The notes below the pieces were generated by a model that saw only the letters and a program-made list of their open reading frames with translations, searched no databases and was not told the origin of the DNA. The translations under genes were made by a program, and so were the position numbers. A DNA stretch of 6,126 bases. Source: Acidobacteriota bacterium. Its GTDB lineage: Bacteria > Acidobacteriota > UBA6911 > RPQK01 > JADFOI01. The DNA is taken from NCBI GenBank assembly GCA_030624355.1, contig JAUXKG010000169.1:1-6126 (forward strand), given 5' to 3'. This document shows positions 5,766 to 6,126 of this stretch, piece by piece (position 1 is the first letter of the stretch; each line of letters starts with the position of its first letter).

Positions 5766-6126
5766 GTGAAGGAGCAAACTCTAAGCTGTTTGGCCCTTTC
5801 TCTGGTTCCGGGACTGGGAATCGTGCGGTTGCATCAACTGTTGAAAAGGTGGGGTGCGCCTGGTGAGATTCTCAGACTTCCGTCTGCTGAGTTGAAGGCC
5901 TGTCGGTTGTCCAGTGAGATCAGAAAATCTATTGTCGGCGGTGGTGCTCTCCGTTCCGCCGAACGGGTCATCCGGGAAACTCGGGAACGGGGGATCTCCT
6001 TGCTCTCCTTTTACGATCCCGGATATCCTGAGCGTCTAAAGGAAATCCACCAGCCGCCCCTCATCCTTTACGGCCAGGGGCAACTTCAGTTTGTGGGGCG
6101 GGACTCCATCGCCATAGTGGGCTCTC
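5766..6126 (+). CDS. dprA: DNA-processing protein DprA/Smf, N-terminal part, cut by the window edge
   Basis: DprA binds incoming single-stranded DNA and loads RecA during natural transformation, in the cytoplasm. The 120 visible codons begin with a helix-hairpin-helix-like N-terminal region (LALSLVPGLGIVRLHQLLKR, about residues 9-28), a helical stretch, then ISLLSFYDPGYPERLKEIH and PPLILYGQGQL, and break off in SIAIVGS, where DprA proteins continue with the VGSR strand-loop of the Rossmann-like fold. GTG at 5766 is taken as the start because it places LALSLVPGLG at the usual distance from the N-terminus; the frame is open upstream only to a TAG at 5721. There is no good ribosome-binding site before it, and an AAGGAG at 5769-5774 lies too far before the next candidate TTG (5790) to prefer it. 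The gene is divergent from the namZ block and probably separately transcribed. Confidence 0.9.
   Translation, partial: MKEQTLSCLALSLVPGLGIVRLHQLLKRWGAPGEILRLPSAELKACRLSSEIRKSIVGGGALRSAERVIRETRERGISLLSFYDPGYPERLKEIHQPPLILYGQGQLQFVGRDSIAIVGS

Overview
The window holds a compact bacterial gene cluster on the minus strand, with one divergent gene entering at the right edge. Codon use looks moderately GC-rich, intergenic gaps are short, genes overlap, and start codons include GTG; there are no introns or phage genes. The content (an AsnRS gene, a DprA homologue and the AmgK/MurU pair of cell-wall recycling) fits a free-living bacterium. An Acidobacteriota-like or other Gram-negative environmental lineage is possible, but I cannot fix the taxon from this sequence.

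Layout in the direction of minus-strand transcription: a DUF1343/NamZ-type exo-N-acetylmuramidase (5587 to 4409); a tandem heptamer array (4397 to 4328); a macro-domain protein (4310 to 3783); a CYTH-domain protein (3799 to 3263) that overlaps it by 17 nt; a MurU-like sugar-1-phosphate nucleotidyltransferase with an extra C-terminal beta-helix-like region (3169 to 2159); an AmgK-like sugar kinase joined to it by an ATGA overlap (2162 to 1146); and asparaginyl-tRNA synthetase (1055 to beyond position 1). On the plus strand, the first 120 codons of dprA/smf run from 5766 off the right edge. The 178-nt divergent gap between namZ and dprA carries a second heptamer array in inverted orientation.

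How the genes may work together: NamZ enzymes release MurNAc from peptidoglycan fragments, AmgK phosphorylates MurNAc at the anomeric carbon, and MurU turns MurNAc-1-phosphate into UDP-MurNAc. This is a direct salvage route back to UDP-MurNAc that bypasses MurA/MurB, so the minus-strand block reads as a peptidoglycan-recycling operon with two nucleotide-related proteins (macro, CYTH) between its parts. NamZ has no visible signal peptide, which would place this version in the cytoplasm.

The main oddities are: (1) asnS is interrupted at codon 190 by a single in-frame TAA where the family has a conserved Glu, while the frame on both sides is intact; (2) the MurU-like protein has NGK where the family usually has the metal-binding NGD, and an altered WxDIGTP-type motif; (3) namZ is flanked by inverted arrays of one heptamer (TTGTCAG / CTGACAA).
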